Origin: Hydrogenophaga sp.
GTDB lineage: Bacteria > Pseudomonadota > Gammaproteobacteria > Burkholderiales > Burkholderiaceae_C
Direction of reading: 5' to 3'
DNA: 64,000 nucleotides
Assembly: GCF_019635465.1 (NCBI RefSeq)
Contig: NZ_JAHBZK010000008.1
Span: 124,001 to 188,000 of the forward strand
Shown: piece by piece, positions 9,288 through 18,661 of the stretch
Layout of the letters: every line of letters starts with the position of its first letter
Numbering within the stretch: position 1 is the first letter of the stretch
Made by a program: the position numbers and the translations under genes
Notes under the pieces: generated by a model
Databases searched by the model: none
Told to the model about the DNA's origin: nothing
Seen by the model: the letters and a program-made list of their open reading frames with translations, nothing else

Positions 9288-9785
9288 ATGCATCAAAAAA
9301 CCCAGAATCGCGCAGTTCGAGATGCAATCCAAGCGGGAGACATTGAGCGCTTCGTGCAGCTCGTTGGTGCCAATCCGGAAGTCATACAGCAAATGACGCC
9401 GTTTGGGACGTGGCTTCATGTTGCCGCAAGCTACGGGCACGTTGACATTGCTAAGTACCTCGTAGAGGCTGGCCTCGATGTCAATCAACGAGGAGGAACA
9501 TTCGAGGGCACCGCCTTGAAGTTGGCAGCTTCAGCGGGGCACTTAGAGATGGTCAAGTTCCTTGTAGCGTGCGGCTCTGTACTTGACGTTAGCGAGCCAG
9601 AGAAGAATCCGTTGTTTGGAGCGATTTTCGGTGGGCATGCGTCTGTTGTGGAGTTCCTCCTGCAGCAAGGCATAGACTACTCTGCAACATACAGCGGGCA
9701 GTTCATGCAGCACTTGGACGCCAAGGCGTTTGCGAAGGAACGCGGTCAATTGGCTATCGCTGACTTGATTCAGCGCATGGGATAG
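9288..9785 (+). CDS. Ankyrin-repeat protein
   Basis: This 165-residue protein consists mostly of ankyrin repeats (about four). Signature pieces are GTWLHVAASYGHVDIAKYLVEAGLDVN (two helices and a turn), TALKLAASAGHLEMVKFLVACG and PLFGAIFGGHASVVEFLLQQG. There is no signal peptide or membrane segment, so it is likely cytoplasmic and protein-binding. It is less GC-rich than neighbours, like the TPR gene upstream. The partner is unknown; ankyrin proteins next to exported proteins are sometimes immunity factors, but nothing here proves that. Confidence 0.8.
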   Translation: MHQKTQNRAVRDAIQAGDIERFVQLVGANPEVIQQMTPFGTWLHVAASYGHVDIAKYLVEAGLDVNQRGGTFEGTALKLAASAGHLEMVKFLVACGSVLDVSEPEKNPLFGAIFGGHASVVEFLLQQGIDYSATYSGQFMQHLDAKAFAKERGQLAIADLIQRMG

Positions 9786-9813
9786 CCCGTCATCGGTTTT
9801 TCTGCGGGGCCAC

Positions 9814-9869
9814 TGACTGTCCGCTCAGGGCCCGTAGCGGACGCCGAGGACTCTGGCCTCGCACAGTCA
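9814..9869. repeat. Branched palindrome between ankyrin gene and ribF
   Basis: TGACTGT (9814-9820) pairs with ACAGTCA (9863-9869). Inside are two hairpins: GTCCGCT/AGCGGAC (9819-9825 with 9836-9842, sharing two bases with the outer stem) and CGAGG/CCTCG (9845-9849 with 9857-9861). No run of Ts follows, so it is not an obvious terminator. Confidence 0.55.
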
Positions 9870-9944
9870 AGTAGACAATTTTTGATGACACCCAGCGTTC
9901 ATGCGGGACATGGCCCCGCGATGTGACAAGGCAGACTCGCAAAC

Positions 9945-11009
9945 ATGCAGATCATCCGCGGCCTCTGGAACCGCCCCCACGGCACCCCCGACAGCTTGCG
10001 CGGCTGCGCACTGACCATCGGCAATTTTGACGGTGTGCACCGTGGCCACCAGGCCATGCTGGCGCTGCTGCAAAGCGAGGCACGCCACCGGGGCGTGCCC
10101 AGTTGCGTCATGACTTTCGAGCCGCACCCGCGCGACTACTTTGCAGCGCTGCACCGCAAGCCCGAGCTGGCGCCCGCGCGCATCGCCACCTTGCGCGACA
10201 AGCTCGAAGAACTGGCGCGCTGCGGCGTTGACCGCTGCGTGATCCTGCCGTTCAACCAACGCCTGGCCGGTCAGCGCGCCGAATCCTTCATCCAGGACAC
10301 GCTGATCGGCGCGCTGGGGGTGAAGTACGTGCTGGTGGGTGACGACTTCCGCTTCGGCGCGCAACGCGTCGGTGACTACGCCATGCTGGACGCTGCCGGT
10401 GCGCGAGCGGGCTTCGACGTGGCTCGCATGCAGAGCTACGAGGTGCACGGTCTGCGCGTGTCGAGTTCGGCCGTGCGCGAGGCGCTGGCTGAAGGCCGGA
10501 TGGACGACGTGGCGGCACTGCTTGGGCGCCCCTACGCCATCAGCGGCCACGTGGTGCACGGGCGCAAGCTGGGCCGTGCGCTGGCCGAGAGCGCGCCTGG
10601 TCGCGGCGACGGCTTTCGCACCCTCAACCTGCGGTTTGCTCACTGGAAACCCGCAGCCAGCGGCATCTTCGCGGTGCTGGTCCACGGTCTGTGGACGGCG
10701 CCGCTGGCCGGGGTGGCCAACCTGGGCGTCAGGCCATCGCTCGATCCCGACGACGTCAACGGCGGGCGCGTGCTGCTCGAAACCCATTGCCTGGACTGGC
10801 CAGCGGGCCTGGCGGCCAGCCTGCCCGGCGGGGAGGCCTACGGTAAAATCGTGCGCGTGGAACTGCTGCACAAACTGCACGACGAGCTCAAGTACGACAG
10901 CCTCGATGCCCTCACGCAAGGCATCGCCAAGGATGTCGCTGACGCGCGTGCCTACTTCGAGTCGCTGCACACGCGCACGCACCGCCAGACCACCCGCGAC
11001 CGAATTTGA
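9945..11009 (+). CDS. ribF: Bifunctional riboflavin kinase / FAD synthetase
   Basis: RibF makes FMN from riboflavin and FAD from FMN. The N-terminal adenylyltransferase domain has TIGNFDGVHRGHQAML (GNFDGVHRGH at 26-35) and the later VSSSAVREAL. The C-terminal kinase domain starts around YAISGHVVHGRKLGR. The length of 354 residues is slightly above the usual 310-320. It is followed by ileS and lspA, the usual ribF-ileS-lspA order. Confidence 0.96.
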   Translation: MQIIRGLWNRPHGTPDSLRGCALTIGNFDGVHRGHQAMLALLQSEARHRGVPSCVMTFEPHPRDYFAALHRKPELAPARIATLRDKLEELARCGVDRCVILPFNQRLAGQRAESFIQDTLIGALGVKYVLVGDDFRFGAQRVGDYAMLDAAGARAGFDVARMQSYEVHGLRVSSSAVREALAEGRMDDVAALLGRPYAISGHVVHGRKLGRALAESAPGRGDGFRTLNLRFAHWKPAASGIFAVLVHGLWTAPLAGVANLGVRPSLDPDDVNGGRVLLETHCLDWPAGLAASLPGGEAYGKIVRVELLHKLHDELKYDSLDALTQGIAKDVADARAYFESLHTRTHRQTTRDRI

Positions 11010-11031
11010 CGACCGCCCACCCGGCGGTCGT
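11009..11031 (+). promoter_or_regulatory. Hairpin in the ribF-ileS gap
   Basis: ACGACCGCC (11009-11017) pairs perfectly with GGCGGTCGT (11023-11031), followed by TGCCCTTTC. It overlaps the ribF stop and lies 92 bases before ileS. It could be a weak terminator or an attenuator. A similar hairpin followed by TGCCTTTC precedes valS. Confidence 0.4.
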
Positions 11032-11122
11032 TGCCCTTTCACCGGCTCGGGGCACGCGCCCGTCGTCACCCTCTTGTCCGCCCACCCTGGGCTGAGCTTG
11101 GCCAAGCCACCACGGAACCACC

Positions 11123-13978
11123 ATGTCCGAGACGAAGAACAACTACCCCGTCAACCTGCTTGACACCCCATTCCCCATGCGCGGCGATCTGCCCAAGCGC
11201 GAGCCAGGCTGGGTCAAGCAGTGGAACGAACAGGGCCTGTACCAACGCCTTCGCGACGCGCGACGCGGAGCGCCGCTGTTCGTGCTGCACGACGGCCCGC
11301 CCTATGCCAACGGCCAGATCCACATGGGTCACGCGGTCAACAAGGTGCTCAAGGACATGATCGTCAAGAGCCGCCAGCTCGCCGGCTTTGACGCGCAATA
11401 CATCCCCGGCTGGGACTGCCACGGTCTGCCGATCGAGAACGCCATCGAGAAAAAGCATGGCCGCAACCTCAGCCGCGACGACATGCAGGCCAAGAGCCGC
11501 GCCTACGCGACCGAGCAGATCAACCAGCAGCGCGAGGACTTCAAGCGCCTGGGTGTGCTGGGCGACTGGGAGCGCCCCTACCTGACCATGGCGCCGGGCA
11601 ACGAAGCGGGTGAGATCCGCGCGTTCAAACGTGTCATCGAGCGCGGCTTCGTGTACCGCGGCCTCAAGCCGGTGTACTGGTGTTTCGACTGTGGCAGCTC
11701 GCTGGCAGAATTCGAAATCGAGTACGCCGACAAGGGCAGCGACACGCTGGACGTGGCGTTCGAGACCGACGACGCGGCCAGGCTCGCCGCGGCCTTCGGG
11801 CTGAGCGCGCTGCCCACGGGCAAGACCGGCTTTGCCGTCATCTGGACCACCACGGCCTGGACCATTCCGGCCAACCAGGCGCTCAACGCACACCCCGAGC
11901 TGCAATACGCCCTGGTCGATACACCCAAAGGCTGCCTGGTGCTGGCAGAGACGCTGGTCGAGCAGTGCCTTGAACGCTTTGGCCTCGAAGGCACGGTCAT
12001 CGCCACCACCACGGGCGACAAGCTCGGCGGCCTGAACTTCCGCCACCCGCTGTACGACGCGGACGCCGGCTACCGGCGCCTGTCGCCGGTCTACCTGGCC
12101 GACTACGTCAGCGACACCGACGGCACCGGCATCGTGCACTCCTCGCCAGCCTATGGTCTGGACGACTTCAACTCCTGCATCGCGCACGGCCTCAAGGTCG
12201 ACGACGTGCTCAACCCGGTGCAGGGCAACGGCGTGTACGCGGCCGACTTCCCGCTGTTCGGCGGCCAGCACATCTGGAAAGCCATCCCCACCATCATTGC
12301 GGCGCTCAAGGCGGCGGGCCGGCTGATGAGCACGGTCGGCATCACCCACAGCTACCCGCACTGCTGGCGCCACAAGTCACCGGTGATCTACCGCGCCGCG
12401 GCGCAGTGGTTCATCCGCATGGACGAAGGCGTGGGCGTGTTCACCAAGGACAAGGCGCCCAAGACGCTGCGCCAGCTGGCGCTCGATGCGATCGAGCACA
12501 CCGGCTTCTACCCCGAGAACGGCCGCGCGCGCCTGCGCGACATGATCGCCAATCGACCCGACTGGTGCATCTCGCGCCAGCGCAGCTGGGGCGTGCCGCT
12601 GCCCTTCTTCCTGCACAAGGCCACGGGCGAGCTGCATCCGCGCACCATGGACATCCTCGACCAGGCCGCCGACATCGTCGAACAGGGCGGCATCGAGGCC
12701 TGGAGCCGCGTCAGCACCGAAGACATCCTGGGCGCCGAGGACGCGCCGCATTACGACAAGAGCAGCGACATCCTCGAGGTGTGGTTCGACTCGGGCTCCA
12801 CCTTCTGGCATGTGCTGCGCGGCAGCCATGCGCACGCCTACCCCAACGGCGCCCACCACTCGCAAGGTCCCGAGGCCGACCTCTACCTCGAAGGCCACGA
12901 CCAGCACCGCGGCTGGTTCCACAGCTCGCTGCTGCTGGGCTGCGCCATCTTCGACCGCGCGCCCTACCGCGGCCTGCTCACGCACGGCTTCACGGTCGAC
13001 AGCCAGGGCCGCAAGATGAGCAAGTCGCTCGGCAATGGCATCGACCCGCAAGACGTCAACAAGAAGCTCGGCGCCGAGATCATCCGACTGTGGGTGGCGG
13101 CCAGCGACTATTCCGGGGACATCGCCGGCGACGACAAGATCCTCGCCCGCGTGGTCGACGCCTACCGCCGTATCCGCAACACGCTGCGCTTCCTGCTGGC
13201 CAATCTGAGCGACTTCGACGCAGCACAACACGCCGTACCGCTGGGCGAGCTGCTCGAGATCGACCGCTGGGCACTGGCACGCGCCGCGCAGTTCCAGGGT
13301 GAGGTCACGGCCCACTTCGATCGCTATGAGTTCCATCCGGTTGTGGCCAAGCTGCAGGTGTTCTGCTCCGAAGACCTGGGGGCGTTCTACCTGGATGTGC
13401 TCAAGGACCGGCTCTACACCAGCGCCCCCGACAGCCGCGCGCGCCGCAGTGCGCAGACTGCCTTGCACCAGATCGCCCACGCCATGCTGCGCTGGATGGC
13501 ACCCTTCATGAGTTTCACCGCCGAAGAGGCCTGGCCGATCCTGGCCGGCGCGCAGAACCAGGGCTCCATCTTCTTCGAGACCTGGGCCGACCTGCCGCCG
13601 GCCGAAGAAGGGCTGCTGGCCAAGTGGTCGCGCATCTGCGAGATCCGCGATCTGGCCAACAAGGAGATCGAGAACGTGCGCACCCAGGGCACGGTGGGCT
13701 CTTCGCTGCAGGCCTTGCTGACCATCACCGCCCCGGCCGACGACGCGGCGCTGCTGCGCTCGCTGGGCGAGGACCTGCGCTTCGTCACCATCACCTCGTC
13801 CGCGACCGTGGTCGATGGCGATGACCTGGCGGTGCAGGTGACGCCGGCCACCGCCGCCAAGTGCGAACGTTGCTGGCACTACCGCGACGACGTCGGCCAC
13901 GATGCCGCGCACCCCACCCTGTGCGGGCGCTGCACGAGCAACCTGTTTGGCGCCGGTGAAGCGCGCGCGGTGGCCTGA
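11123..13978 (+). CDS. ileS: Isoleucyl-tRNA synthetase
   Basis: IleS charges tRNA-Ile. The 951-residue protein is a bacterial-type enzyme: HMGH (HIGH motif) at residues 67-70, KMSKS near 631-635, the CP1 editing domain between them, and a C-terminal zinc site with [17 protein letters not shown] and CGRCTSN. The last base overlaps the first base of lspA, so translation is coupled. The ATG at 11123 follows ACCACC with no strong ribosome site. Confidence 0.98.
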   Translation: MSETKNNYPVNLLDTPFPMRGDLPKREPGWVKQWNEQGLYQRLRDARRGAPLFVLHDGPPYANGQIHMGHAVNKVLKDMIVKSRQLAGFDAQYIPGWDCHGLPIENAIEKKHGRNLSRDDMQAKSRAYATEQINQQREDFKRLGVLGDWERPYLTMAPGNEAGEIRAFKRVIERGFVYRGLKPVYWCFDCGSSLAEFEIEYADKGSDTLDVAFETDDAARLAAAFGLSALPTGKTGFAVIWTTTAWTIPANQALNAHPELQYALVDTPKGCLVLAETLVEQCLERFGLEGTVIATTTGDKLGGLNFRHPLYDADAGYRRLSPVYLADYVSDTDGTGIVHSSPAYGLDDFNSCIAHGLKVDDVLNPVQGNGVYAADFPLFGGQHIWKAIPTIIAALKAAGRLMSTVGITHSYPHCWRHKSPVIYRAAAQWFIRMDEGVGVFTKDKAPKTLRQLALDAIEHTGFYPENGRARLRDMIANRPDWCISRQRSWGVPLPFFLHKATGELHPRTMDILDQAADIVEQGGIEAWSRVSTEDILGAEDAPHYDKSSDILEVWFDSGSTFWHVLRGSHAHAYPNGAHHSQGPEADLYLEGHDQHRGWFHSSLLLGCAIFDRAPYRGLLTHGFTVDSQGRKMSKSLGNGIDPQDVNKKLGAEIIRLWVAASDYSGDIAGDDKILARVVDAYRRIRNTLRFLLANLSDFDAAQHAVPLGELLEIDRWALARAAQFQGEVTAHFDRYEFHPVVAKLQVFCSEDLGAFYLDVLKDRLYTSAPDSRARRSAQTALHQIAHAMLRWMAPFMSFTAEEAWPILAGAQNQGSIFFETWADLPPAEEGLLAKWSRICEIRDLANKEIENVRTQGTVGSSLQALLTITAPADDAALLRSLGEDLRFVTITSSATVVDGDDLAVQVTPATAAKCERCWHYRDDVGHDAAHPTLCGRCTSNLFGAGEARAVA

Positions 13979-14481
13979 TGCCCCGCCACGCATCCCGTAT
14001 CGTCCCGTGGCTGGCGCTGGCGCTGGCCATCGTCGGCCTCGACCACCTCACCAAGTGGCTGATCCTGAGCAACTTCCAGCTCGGTGACAGTGTCGAGGTC
14101 ACCGCCTTCTTCAACGTCGTGCGCGTGCACAACAGCGGTGCCGCCTTCTCATTCCTGGCCGGTGCCGGCGGCTGGCAACGCTGGTTCTTCACCGCCATCG
14201 GCGTGGCCGCAGCAGTGTTCATCGTCTGGATGCTGCGCAGCCACCCCGGACAGAAACTGTTCGCGCTGGCGCTGTCGCTGATTCTGGGCGGCGCCATCGG
14301 CAACGTCATCGATCGCCTGGTGCACGGCCACGTGGTCGACTGGCTGGACTTTCACTGGGCATTCCTGGCCGGCCTGTTTCCCGGGGGGCACTTCCCGGCC
14401 TTCAACCTGGCCGACTGCGCCATCAGCCTGGGCGCGGTGTTGCTGGTGATCGACGAAATCCGCCGCATGCGCCGCGGATGA
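13978..14481 (+). CDS. lspA: Lipoprotein signal peptidase (signal peptidase II)
   Basis: LspA is an inner-membrane aspartyl protease that removes signal peptides from prolipoproteins. At 167 residues with four transmembrane segments, it shows [13 protein letters not shown], then HVVDWLDF and [11 protein letters not shown]. The likely catalytic aspartates are D121 and D146. It overlaps ileS by one base. Lipoproteins in this window (META protein, SCO1) would be its clients. Confidence 0.97.
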   Translation: MPRHASRIVPWLALALAIVGLDHLTKWLILSNFQLGDSVEVTAFFNVVRVHNSGAAFSFLAGAGGWQRWFFTAIGVAAAVFIVWMLRSHPGQKLFALALSLILGGAIGNVIDRLVHGHVVDWLDFHWAFLAGLFPGGHFPAFNLADCAISLGAVLLVIDEIRRMRRG

Positions 14482-14483
14482 CG

Positions 14484-14612
14484 CATGACGCCGCCGCTGC
14501 GCGGCGGGCATGACAAATGACCGGTGCGTGCGCAGCAGCACCGCGGCAGTGCCAGAATGCGGCGGTCATCCGTCATCAAGCGGCGCAGCCGCGAAGTCAT
14601 CCGTCATTCCAC
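14484..14612. repeat. Dispersed ATGACGGATGAC-type repeat, copy A
   Basis: The lspA-aminotransferase gap contains a hairpin (GCCGCCGC..GCGGCGGGC near 14491-14510) and a unit at 14550-14610 (TGCCAGAATGC, GTCATCCGTCAT, GGCGCAGCCGCGA, GTCATCCGTCAT). This unit is matched in inverted orientation at 16861-16918 and, less exactly, at 16981-17038. It looks like a short family of intergenic repeats with paired arms. Confidence 0.6.
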
Positions 14613-14627
14613 CAAGAGGAGAACACC

Positions 14628-15779
14628 ATGCCCGGCCTGCTGCCCGACGTCGATCCCGACGGTCTGTACGAGTTCTCGGTGGTCTACACCGATCGCGCCC
14701 TCAACCACATGTCCAAGCGCTTTCAGGGCGTGATGACCGGCATCTCGGCCATGCTCAAGCGCGTCTACGGTGCGCACTCGGCGGTGCTGGTGCCGGGCAG
14801 TGGCACCTTCGGCATGGAGTCGGTGGCGCGCCAGTTCGCGCACGGCAAACACGTGCTCGTCATCCGCAACGGCTGGTTCAGCTACCGCTGGACGCAGATC
14901 TTCGACATGGGCGCGATTCCGGCCAGCCACACCGCGATGAAGGCCCGCCCGGTCAGCAGCGGTGCGCAGGCCCCCTGGGCACCCGCGCCGATCGACGAGG
15001 TGGTGGCCACCATCGCGCGCGAAAAGCCCGCCCTGGTGTTCGCGCCTCACGTGGAAACCGCCGCCGGCATGATGCTGCCCGACAACTACCTCAAGGCCGT
15101 GGCCGATGCGGTGCACGCTGTGGGCGGTCTGTTCGTGCTCGACTGCATTGCCTCGGGCGCCATGTGGGTGGACATGCGTGCGACCGGTGTCGACGTGCTC
15201 ATCAGCGCGCCGCAAAAAGGCTGGAGCAGCTCGCCCTGCTGCGCCATGGTCATGCTCAGCGAGCGCGCCCGCCAGGCCATCGACGCCACGCAAAGCACCA
15301 CCTTCGCCATGGACCTGAAGAAGTGGCTGCAGATCATGGAGACCTACGAAGGCGGTGGCCACGCGTACCACACCACCCTGCCCACCGACGCACTGGCTCG
15401 CCTGCACGCGACCATGCTCGAGACCGAGGCCTATGGCTTTGCGAAAGTGCGTGACGAGCAGATTGCCCTGGGCAAAGCGGTGCGCGCGCTGGTGGAGCGC
15501 CACGGCTTTGCCAGCGTGGCGGCCGATGGCTTCAAGGCGCCTGGCGTGGTGGTGAGCCACACCACCAACGCAGAGGTGCAATCGAGCAAGGCCTTCCTGG
15601 CCCTGGGCCTGCAGACCGCCGCCGGCGTGCCGCTGCAGTGCGACGAAGGTGCGGACTTCAAGACCTTCCGAATCGGCCTGTTCGGTCTGGACAAGTGGCA
15701 CGACGTGCCGGCCACGGTGGCGCGGCTCGAAGCTGCGCTGCAGCAGGTCGCGCCGATCGCCGAAGCCCACACCGCCTGA
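14628..15779 (+). CDS. Class V aminotransferase, alanine-glyoxylate type
   Basis: This is a 383-residue PLP-dependent enzyme of aminotransferase class V, in the alanine/serine-glyoxylate aminotransferase group. VPGSGTFGMESVARQF (about 55-70) and the cofactor lysine K197 in SAPQKGWSSSP are visible. It should move an amino group between a small amino acid and a keto acid such as glyoxylate; the exact substrate cannot be read from sequence. The start ATG follows AAGAGGAG; an open frame upstream is not coding. It stands alone after lspA and converges with the quinone oxidoreductase gene. Confidence 0.85.
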   Translation: MPGLLPDVDPDGLYEFSVVYTDRALNHMSKRFQGVMTGISAMLKRVYGAHSAVLVPGSGTFGMESVARQFAHGKHVLVIRNGWFSYRWTQIFDMGAIPASHTAMKARPVSSGAQAPWAPAPIDEVVATIAREKPALVFAPHVETAAGMMLPDNYLKAVADAVHAVGGLFVLDCIASGAMWVDMRATGVDVLISAPQKGWSSSPCCAMVMLSERARQAIDATQSTTFAMDLKKWLQIMETYEGGGHAYHTTLPTDALARLHATMLETEAYGFAKVRDEQIALGKAVRALVERHGFASVAADGFKAPGVVVSHTTNAEVQSSKAFLALGLQTAAGVPLQCDEGADFKTFRIGLFGLDKWHDVPATVARLEAALQQVAPIAEAHTA

Positions 15780-15789
15780 AACGCCTGCC

Positions 15790-15823
15790 CTCTACCGGAC
15801 CGCCATTCACAGGGCCGGTAGAG
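15790..15823. terminator. Hairpin between convergent genes
   Basis: CTCTACCGG (15790-15798) pairs with CCGGTAGAG (15815-15823) in the 56-base gap between two convergent stops. It may end transcription from both sides, though no T-run is present. Confidence 0.5.
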
Positions 15824-15835
15824 AGCCGCTGCGCG

Positions 15836-16828
15836 TCAGGGCAACAACACCGTGCAGCCGGTGGTGGCGCGTGCCTCCAGGCTCTCGTGCGCCTTCTTCA
15901 CGTCGGTCAGTGCAAAGTGCTGATCGATGCGGATCTTGACCGCGCCGCTGGCCACCACGCCAAACAAGTCATCGGCCATGCGCTGCGTGCGCTCGCGGCT
16001 GGTGATGTGGGAGAACAGCGTCTGGCGGGTCACGTAGATCGAACCCTTGGGCCCGAGGATGCCCGGCGCAAACGGCGCCACCGGGCCCGACGCGTTGCCG
16101 AAGCTGGCCATGAGCCCGAAGGGCCGCAGGCAGTCGAGCGACTTGTCCCAGGTGTCCTTGCCTACCGAGTCGTAGACCACCTTCACGCCCTTGCCGCCGG
16201 TGATCTCCTTGACTCTGGCCGCGAAGTCGTCGGTGCGGTAGTTGATGGCGTGGGCCGCGCCGTGGTCGAGCGCCAGTTGGCATTTGTCGTCGGAGCCTGC
16301 GGTCCCGATCAGGCGCAGGCCCAGGTGCTTGGCCCACTGGCAGGCAATCAGGCCCACACCGCCGGCCGCGGCATGGAACAGCACATGGTCGCCGGGCTCC
16401 AGGCCCTCGACCGGCTTGCAATGCTTGAGCAGGTACTGCGCGGTCAAGCCTTTGAGCATCATGGCCGCGCCGGTCTCGAAGTCGATCGCGTCCGGCAGCT
16501 TGCACACATTCATGGCCGGCATCACGCGCACGTCGCAATAACTGCCGGGCGGGTTCGACGCATAGGCCGCGCGGTCACCGGCCTTGAGGTGCGTCACCCC
16601 TTCGCCCACCGCCTCGATCACGCCGGCGCCTTCCATGCCCAGCGACAGCGGCATGGGGAACGGGTACAGGCCGGTGCGCTGGTAGACGTCGATGAAGTTC
16701 AGGCCCACCGCGTGGTGGCGGATGCGGACCTGGCCCGGGCCTGGCTCGCCCACCTCGACGGTGTCGATGACCAATTGATCGGGGCCGCCGGTGGCGTGAA
16801 TGCGCACGGCGCGACTGGTGCTGCTCAT
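15836..16828 (-). CDS. NADPH:quinone oxidoreductase (zinc-independent MDR)
   Basis: This 330-residue medium-chain dehydrogenase/reductase resembles QorA. It reduces quinones with NADPH. The nucleotide-binding stretch FHAAAGGVGLIACQWAKHLG is clear, and the catalytic zinc ligands of alcohol dehydrogenases are absent. The start is the ATG of MSSTSRAVRIHATGG after a GGAG-type site; an open frame running 79 codons upstream crosses repeated DNA and is not coding. Upstream lies a 345-base gap of repeats. Confidence 0.88.
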   Translation of the reverse strand: MSSTSRAVRIHATGGPDQLVIDTVEVGEPGPGQVRIRHHAVGLNFIDVYQRTGLYPFPMPLSLGMEGAGVIEAVGEGVTHLKAGDRAAYASNPPGSYCDVRVMPAMNVCKLPDAIDFETGAAMMLKGLTAQYLLKHCKPVEGLEPGDHVLFHAAAGGVGLIACQWAKHLGLRLIGTAGSDDKCQLALDHGAAHAINYRTDDFAARVKEITGGKGVKVVYDSVGKDTWDKSLDCLRPFGLMASFGNASGPVAPFAPGILGPKGSIYVTRQTLFSHITSRERTQRMADDLFGVVASGAVKIRIDQHFALTDVKKAHESLEARATTGCTVLLP

Positions 16829-17173
16829 GGGGTCTCCTCTTGTGTTGCTCGGGGGTGTCGATGACGGATGACAAATGATGTCGCGGCTGCGCCGCTGGAT
16901 GACTGGCGCATTCTGGCATCGCCCGCGCAACGGCGTGCGTGGCCCGGTCATTGGCCGTTCTGTGGCATGCGATGGCATGCGATGACGGATAACCAATGAC
17001 TTCGCGGCGGCGCCGCTCGATGACTGGCGCCGCCTGGCCGCGCCATGACGACACCCTAGGACCACCGGTCATCCGTCATCCCCGCCGCGAAGCGGCGAAG
17101 TCATTCGTCATCCGCCAAGGTCATTCCTTGCCGCGATGCCTGAGAGCGGCGCACAGCGCTACAGTCGCGCCCC
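16829..17173. repeat. Repeat-filled gap: three more copies of the ATGACGGATGAC-type repeat
   Basis: There is no gene here. Copy B is 16861-16918 and copy C is 16981-17038, both inverted relative to copy A at 14550. Copy D is around 17068-17115 and carries GTCATCCGTCATCCC followed by GCCGCGAAGCGGCGAAGTCAT. Each unit has ATGAC/GTCAT arms around a GCGGC..GCCGC core, so each could form a hairpin. A GGCATGCGATGGCATGCGATG doublet lies near 16962-16983. Confidence 0.65.
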
Positions 17174-18109
17174 ATGTCCGCTGCACCCGCGGGACGGCTG
17201 AGCCCGTCCACCATCGCCCTGCTCACGCTGCCGCCCCTGTTCTGGGCCGGCAACGCCGTTGTTGGCCGATTGATGAACCAGACCGTGCCGCCGAGCACGC
17301 TGAACTTCCTGCGCTGGGGCCTGGCCCTGCTCATCCTGTTGCCCGTCGCGGGCTGGGTGTTGCGACCGGGCAGTTCCCTGTGGCCGCAATGGCGCCGCTT
17401 TGCCCTGCTGGGTGCGCTGGGCGTGGGCAGCTACAACGCCTTGCAGTACCTGGCGCTCAAAACCTCCACACCCTTGAACGTGACGCTGGTGGCCTCCAGC
17501 ATGCCGGTGTGGATGCTGCTGGTGGGACGCATCGGCTTCGGCGCGCCGGTGACACCGCGCGCGGCGCTGGGCGCGGCCTGCTCGCTGGCCGGTGTGGCCG
17601 TGGTGCTCTCGGGGGGCAGCCTGGCGCACCTGCTGGCGGTCAAGCTGGTGCCGGGCGACGGCTGGATCCTGCTCGCCGCGCTGGTCTGGGCCTGGTACAG
17701 CTGGCTGCTGGTGCGCCCACCACAAGGCGGCTACGCGCCGGACATCAAGGCCGACTGGGCCGCCTTTCTGATGGCGCAGATGGTCATGGGCCTGGTCTGG
17801 TCGGGCGGCTTGGCGGCGGCCGAATGGCTGTACCTGCCGAGCGACACCCGCATCGTCTGGGGCTGGCCATTGGCCGCAGCGCTGCTTTACGTGGCCATCT
17901 TCCCGTCGCTGCTGGCGTATCGGTCCTGGGCGGCCGGCGTGGGCCGGGTCGGGCCGGCCGTCGCCAGCTTCTTCGTCAACCTCACGCCGCTGTTTGCCGC
18001 CGTACTGTCGGGCGCCATGCTGGGTGAGTGGCCACAGTGGTTCCATGTGGCCGGCTTTGGCTGCATCGTGGCCGGCATTGTCATCTCCAGCCCGCGCAAG
18101 TCGCGCTAG
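17174..18109 (+). CDS. EamA/DMT-family transporter
   Basis: This 311-residue inner-membrane protein has ten predicted hydrophobic segments and two EamA halves, as in drug/metabolite exporters such as RhaT and YdcZ relatives. The N-terminal half has PPLFWAGNAVVGR and LNFLRWGLALLIL. The substrate is unknown. Its stop overlaps the end of the convergent mobR-like gene by four bases. Confidence 0.88.
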   Translation: MSAAPAGRLSPSTIALLTLPPLFWAGNAVVGRLMNQTVPPSTLNFLRWGLALLILLPVAGWVLRPGSSLWPQWRRFALLGALGVGSYNALQYLALKTSTPLNVTLVASSMPVWMLLVGRIGFGAPVTPRAALGAACSLAGVAVVLSGGSLAHLLAVKLVPGDGWILLAALVWAWYSWLLVRPPQGGYAPDIKADWAAFLMAQMVMGLVWSGGLAAAEWLYLPSDTRIVWGWPLAAALLYVAIFPSLLAYRSWAAGVGRVGPAVASFFVNLTPLFAAVLSGAMLGEWPQWFHVAGFGCIVAGIVISSPRKSR

Positions 18110-18537
18110 CCGGTGAGCGCCTTGCGCGCCAGCGCCAGGAAGGTGGCGCTCTCCTTGGCGGTCAGCGCGCCCACGATCTCCGCCTGCAGCGCCTCGACCA
18201 CCGGGCGGCACGCGCGAAGCACCTGTTGACCGGGCTTGGTGAGCTCAAGCTGACGAGCGCGCCGGTCTTCGGCACTGACGCTGCGCAGCACCAGGCCCTT
18301 TTGTTCCAACCGGTCGACCACGCCGCCGATGGTGGCGCGGTCAAAGCCGATGGTGGCGGCCAGACTGGCCTGGTCGACGCCCGGCTGCTGGGCAATCGCA
18401 TCCAGTGCAGCGAACTGCACCGAGGTCATGTCGAACCCCGCCGCCTGCATGCGGGTCTGGAACACCTGCGTCGACTGCTGGTGCAGCCGCCGGATCAGGT
18501 GACCCGCCATTTCCATCCTGTCCATCCGTACCTCCAT
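18106..18537 (-). CDS. mobR: MarR-family regulator, MobR-like
   Basis: This 143-residue winged-helix regulator has the MarR core: FAALDAIAQQPGVDQASLA, then TIGFDRATIGGVVDRLEQKG, then the wing DRRARQLELTKPGQQVL. It is divergent from a mobA-like hydroxylase, the same arrangement as Comamonas mobR-mobA, where MobR represses mobA and is released by 3-hydroxybenzoate. Two perfect palindromes in the shared gap are the likely operator. The symbol is given by analogy of context and family. Confidence 0.8.
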   Translation of the reverse strand: MEVRMDRMEMAGHLIRRLHQQSTQVFQTRMQAAGFDMTSVQFAALDAIAQQPGVDQASLAATIGFDRATIGGVVDRLEQKGLVLRSVSAEDRRARQLELTKPGQQVLRACRPVVEALQAEIVGALTAKESATFLALARKALTG

Positions 18538-18585
18538 CGCGCCGCATCATGCCCCACCCGCACCGGTGGCCGCTGATCGGTGGGC

Positions 18586-18614
18586 TTGACGATTTTAATA
18601 TGTATACATACGAT
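18586..18614 (+). promoter_or_regulatory. Probable mobA promoter
   Basis: TTGACG (18586-18591) and TACGAT (18609-18614) are separated by 17 bases, a near-consensus sigma-70 promoter. Both palindromes of the putative operator overlap its spacer and -10 region, so a bound repressor would block it. Confidence 0.55.
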
Positions 18615-18626
18615 ATGCATGCATAT
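18599..18626. promoter_or_regulatory. Double palindromic operator for the MarR regulator
   Basis: TATGTATACATA (18599-18610) and ATATGCATGCATAT (18613-18626) are both perfect palindromes, AT-rich in a GC-rich genome, and two bases apart. They lie between mobR and mobA. MarR dimers bind palindromes of this size. Confidence 0.65.
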
Positions 18627-18661
18627 TTGATTCGCACTCACATCCACGCCAGGAGACACGC

